Assembly: GCA_046305255.1 (NCBI GenBank)
Contig: JBKCCF010000196.1
Span: 1 to 23,833, forward strand
From: UBA6136 sp046305255
GTDB taxonomy: Bacteria; Pseudomonadota; Gammaproteobacteria; Methylococcales; Methylococcaceae
Direction of reading: 5' to 3'
Length of the DNA stretch: 23,833 nucleotides
Below are positions 23,695-23,833 of the stretch, piece by piece. Each line of letters opens with the position of its first letter. Position 1 is the stretch's first letter. Position numbers and translations under genes: made by a program. A model generated the notes under the pieces. That model worked only from the letters and a program-made list of their open reading frames with translations. It did no database searches and was not told the origin of the DNA.

Positions 23695-23833
23695 GGGCAC
23701 CTCGAAAAACCTCCCTACTTTGGGACGCTCCGGTAGAATTAGCGTCATTTGGGGCCATATGGTGCGGATGAGATGAAGAAGCTCTCAGCGATCAAAAACG
23801 ACCTCTTTGCCTCTCATCAGCGTGAGAGCCAGA
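23695..23833 (+). mobile_element. Left end of an IS5-like insertion sequence (cut by window edge)
   Basis: GGGCACCTCGAAAAACC at 23695-23711 resembles the terminal inverted repeat of IS5-type elements, and a transposase-like reading frame starts 78 bp further on, as expected. The right end lies outside the window, so the inverted repeat partner and target duplication cannot be checked and the exact boundary may shift by a few bases. Confidence 0.6.
23773..23833 (+). CDS. IS5-like transposase, first 20 codons (3' truncated by window edge)
   Basis: The frame begins MKKLSAIKNDLFASHQRESQ and remains open to the window end. This matches the start I associate with IS5-family transposases that open with a KLSxIxNDLFAxH stretch. 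ATGAGATG precedes the start, giving a weak GAGA ribosome binding site. The DDE catalytic residues would lie beyond the window. Identification from so few residues is tentative but agrees with the adjacent terminal repeat. Confidence 0.55.
   Translation, partial: MKKLSAIKNDLFASHQRESQ

Overview
The window looks like a chromosomal segment of a GC-rich gammaproteobacterium. The evidence is an E. coli-type homodimeric pyruvate dehydrogenase operon (aceE-aceF-lpd), a proteobacterial PEP carboxylase, an AqpZ aquaporin and an Anbu-type peptide-modification operon. No rRNA, tRNA or other taxonomic marker is present, so the genus cannot be named. There is no phage, plasmid backbone or CRISPR array. The only mobile DNA is the start of an insertion sequence at the right edge.

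Left part (1-2900, + strand): the 3' end of a VWA-like protein gene overlaps a membrane-anchored J-domain protein gene by four bases. Next comes a B12-binding radical SAM enzyme, followed by a perfect 28-bp palindrome that probably ends transcription. At 2899-3633 on the - strand lies an unrecognised membrane-anchored protein with four copies of a PTDSVLxRH motif arranged as two pairs.

Centre (3892-11673, + strand): a five-gene operon-like block. It holds a circularly permuted ATP-grasp ligase, an alpha-E protein, the proteasome-like peptidase Anbu, a giant transglutaminase fused to DUF2126 (which carries a glutamine-synthetase-like GTGGGNH motif), and a 406-residue protein. The C-terminal half of that last protein keeps the His/His/Glu iron-ligand pattern of 4-hydroxyphenylpyruvate dioxygenase (HPPD). 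The first four families are known companions and are thought to make, attach and cleave an unknown peptide or peptide tag. The HPPD-like gene is the least expected member and the best lead for an undescribed chemical step.

Right part: ppc (+), a putative 80-residue protein (+), then lpd, aceF and aceE on the - strand, an operon converting pyruvate to acetyl-CoA. PEP carboxylase and the dehydrogenase together supply oxaloacetate and acetyl-CoA to the TCA cycle. Beyond a 361-bp divergent intergenic region come aqpZ (+) and, convergent with only 4 bp between them, an AlkB-like membrane di-iron oxygenase (-) with an unclear start. The last ~600 bp hold a nested hairpin, unassigned DNA and the left end of an IS5-like element with the first codons of its transposase.
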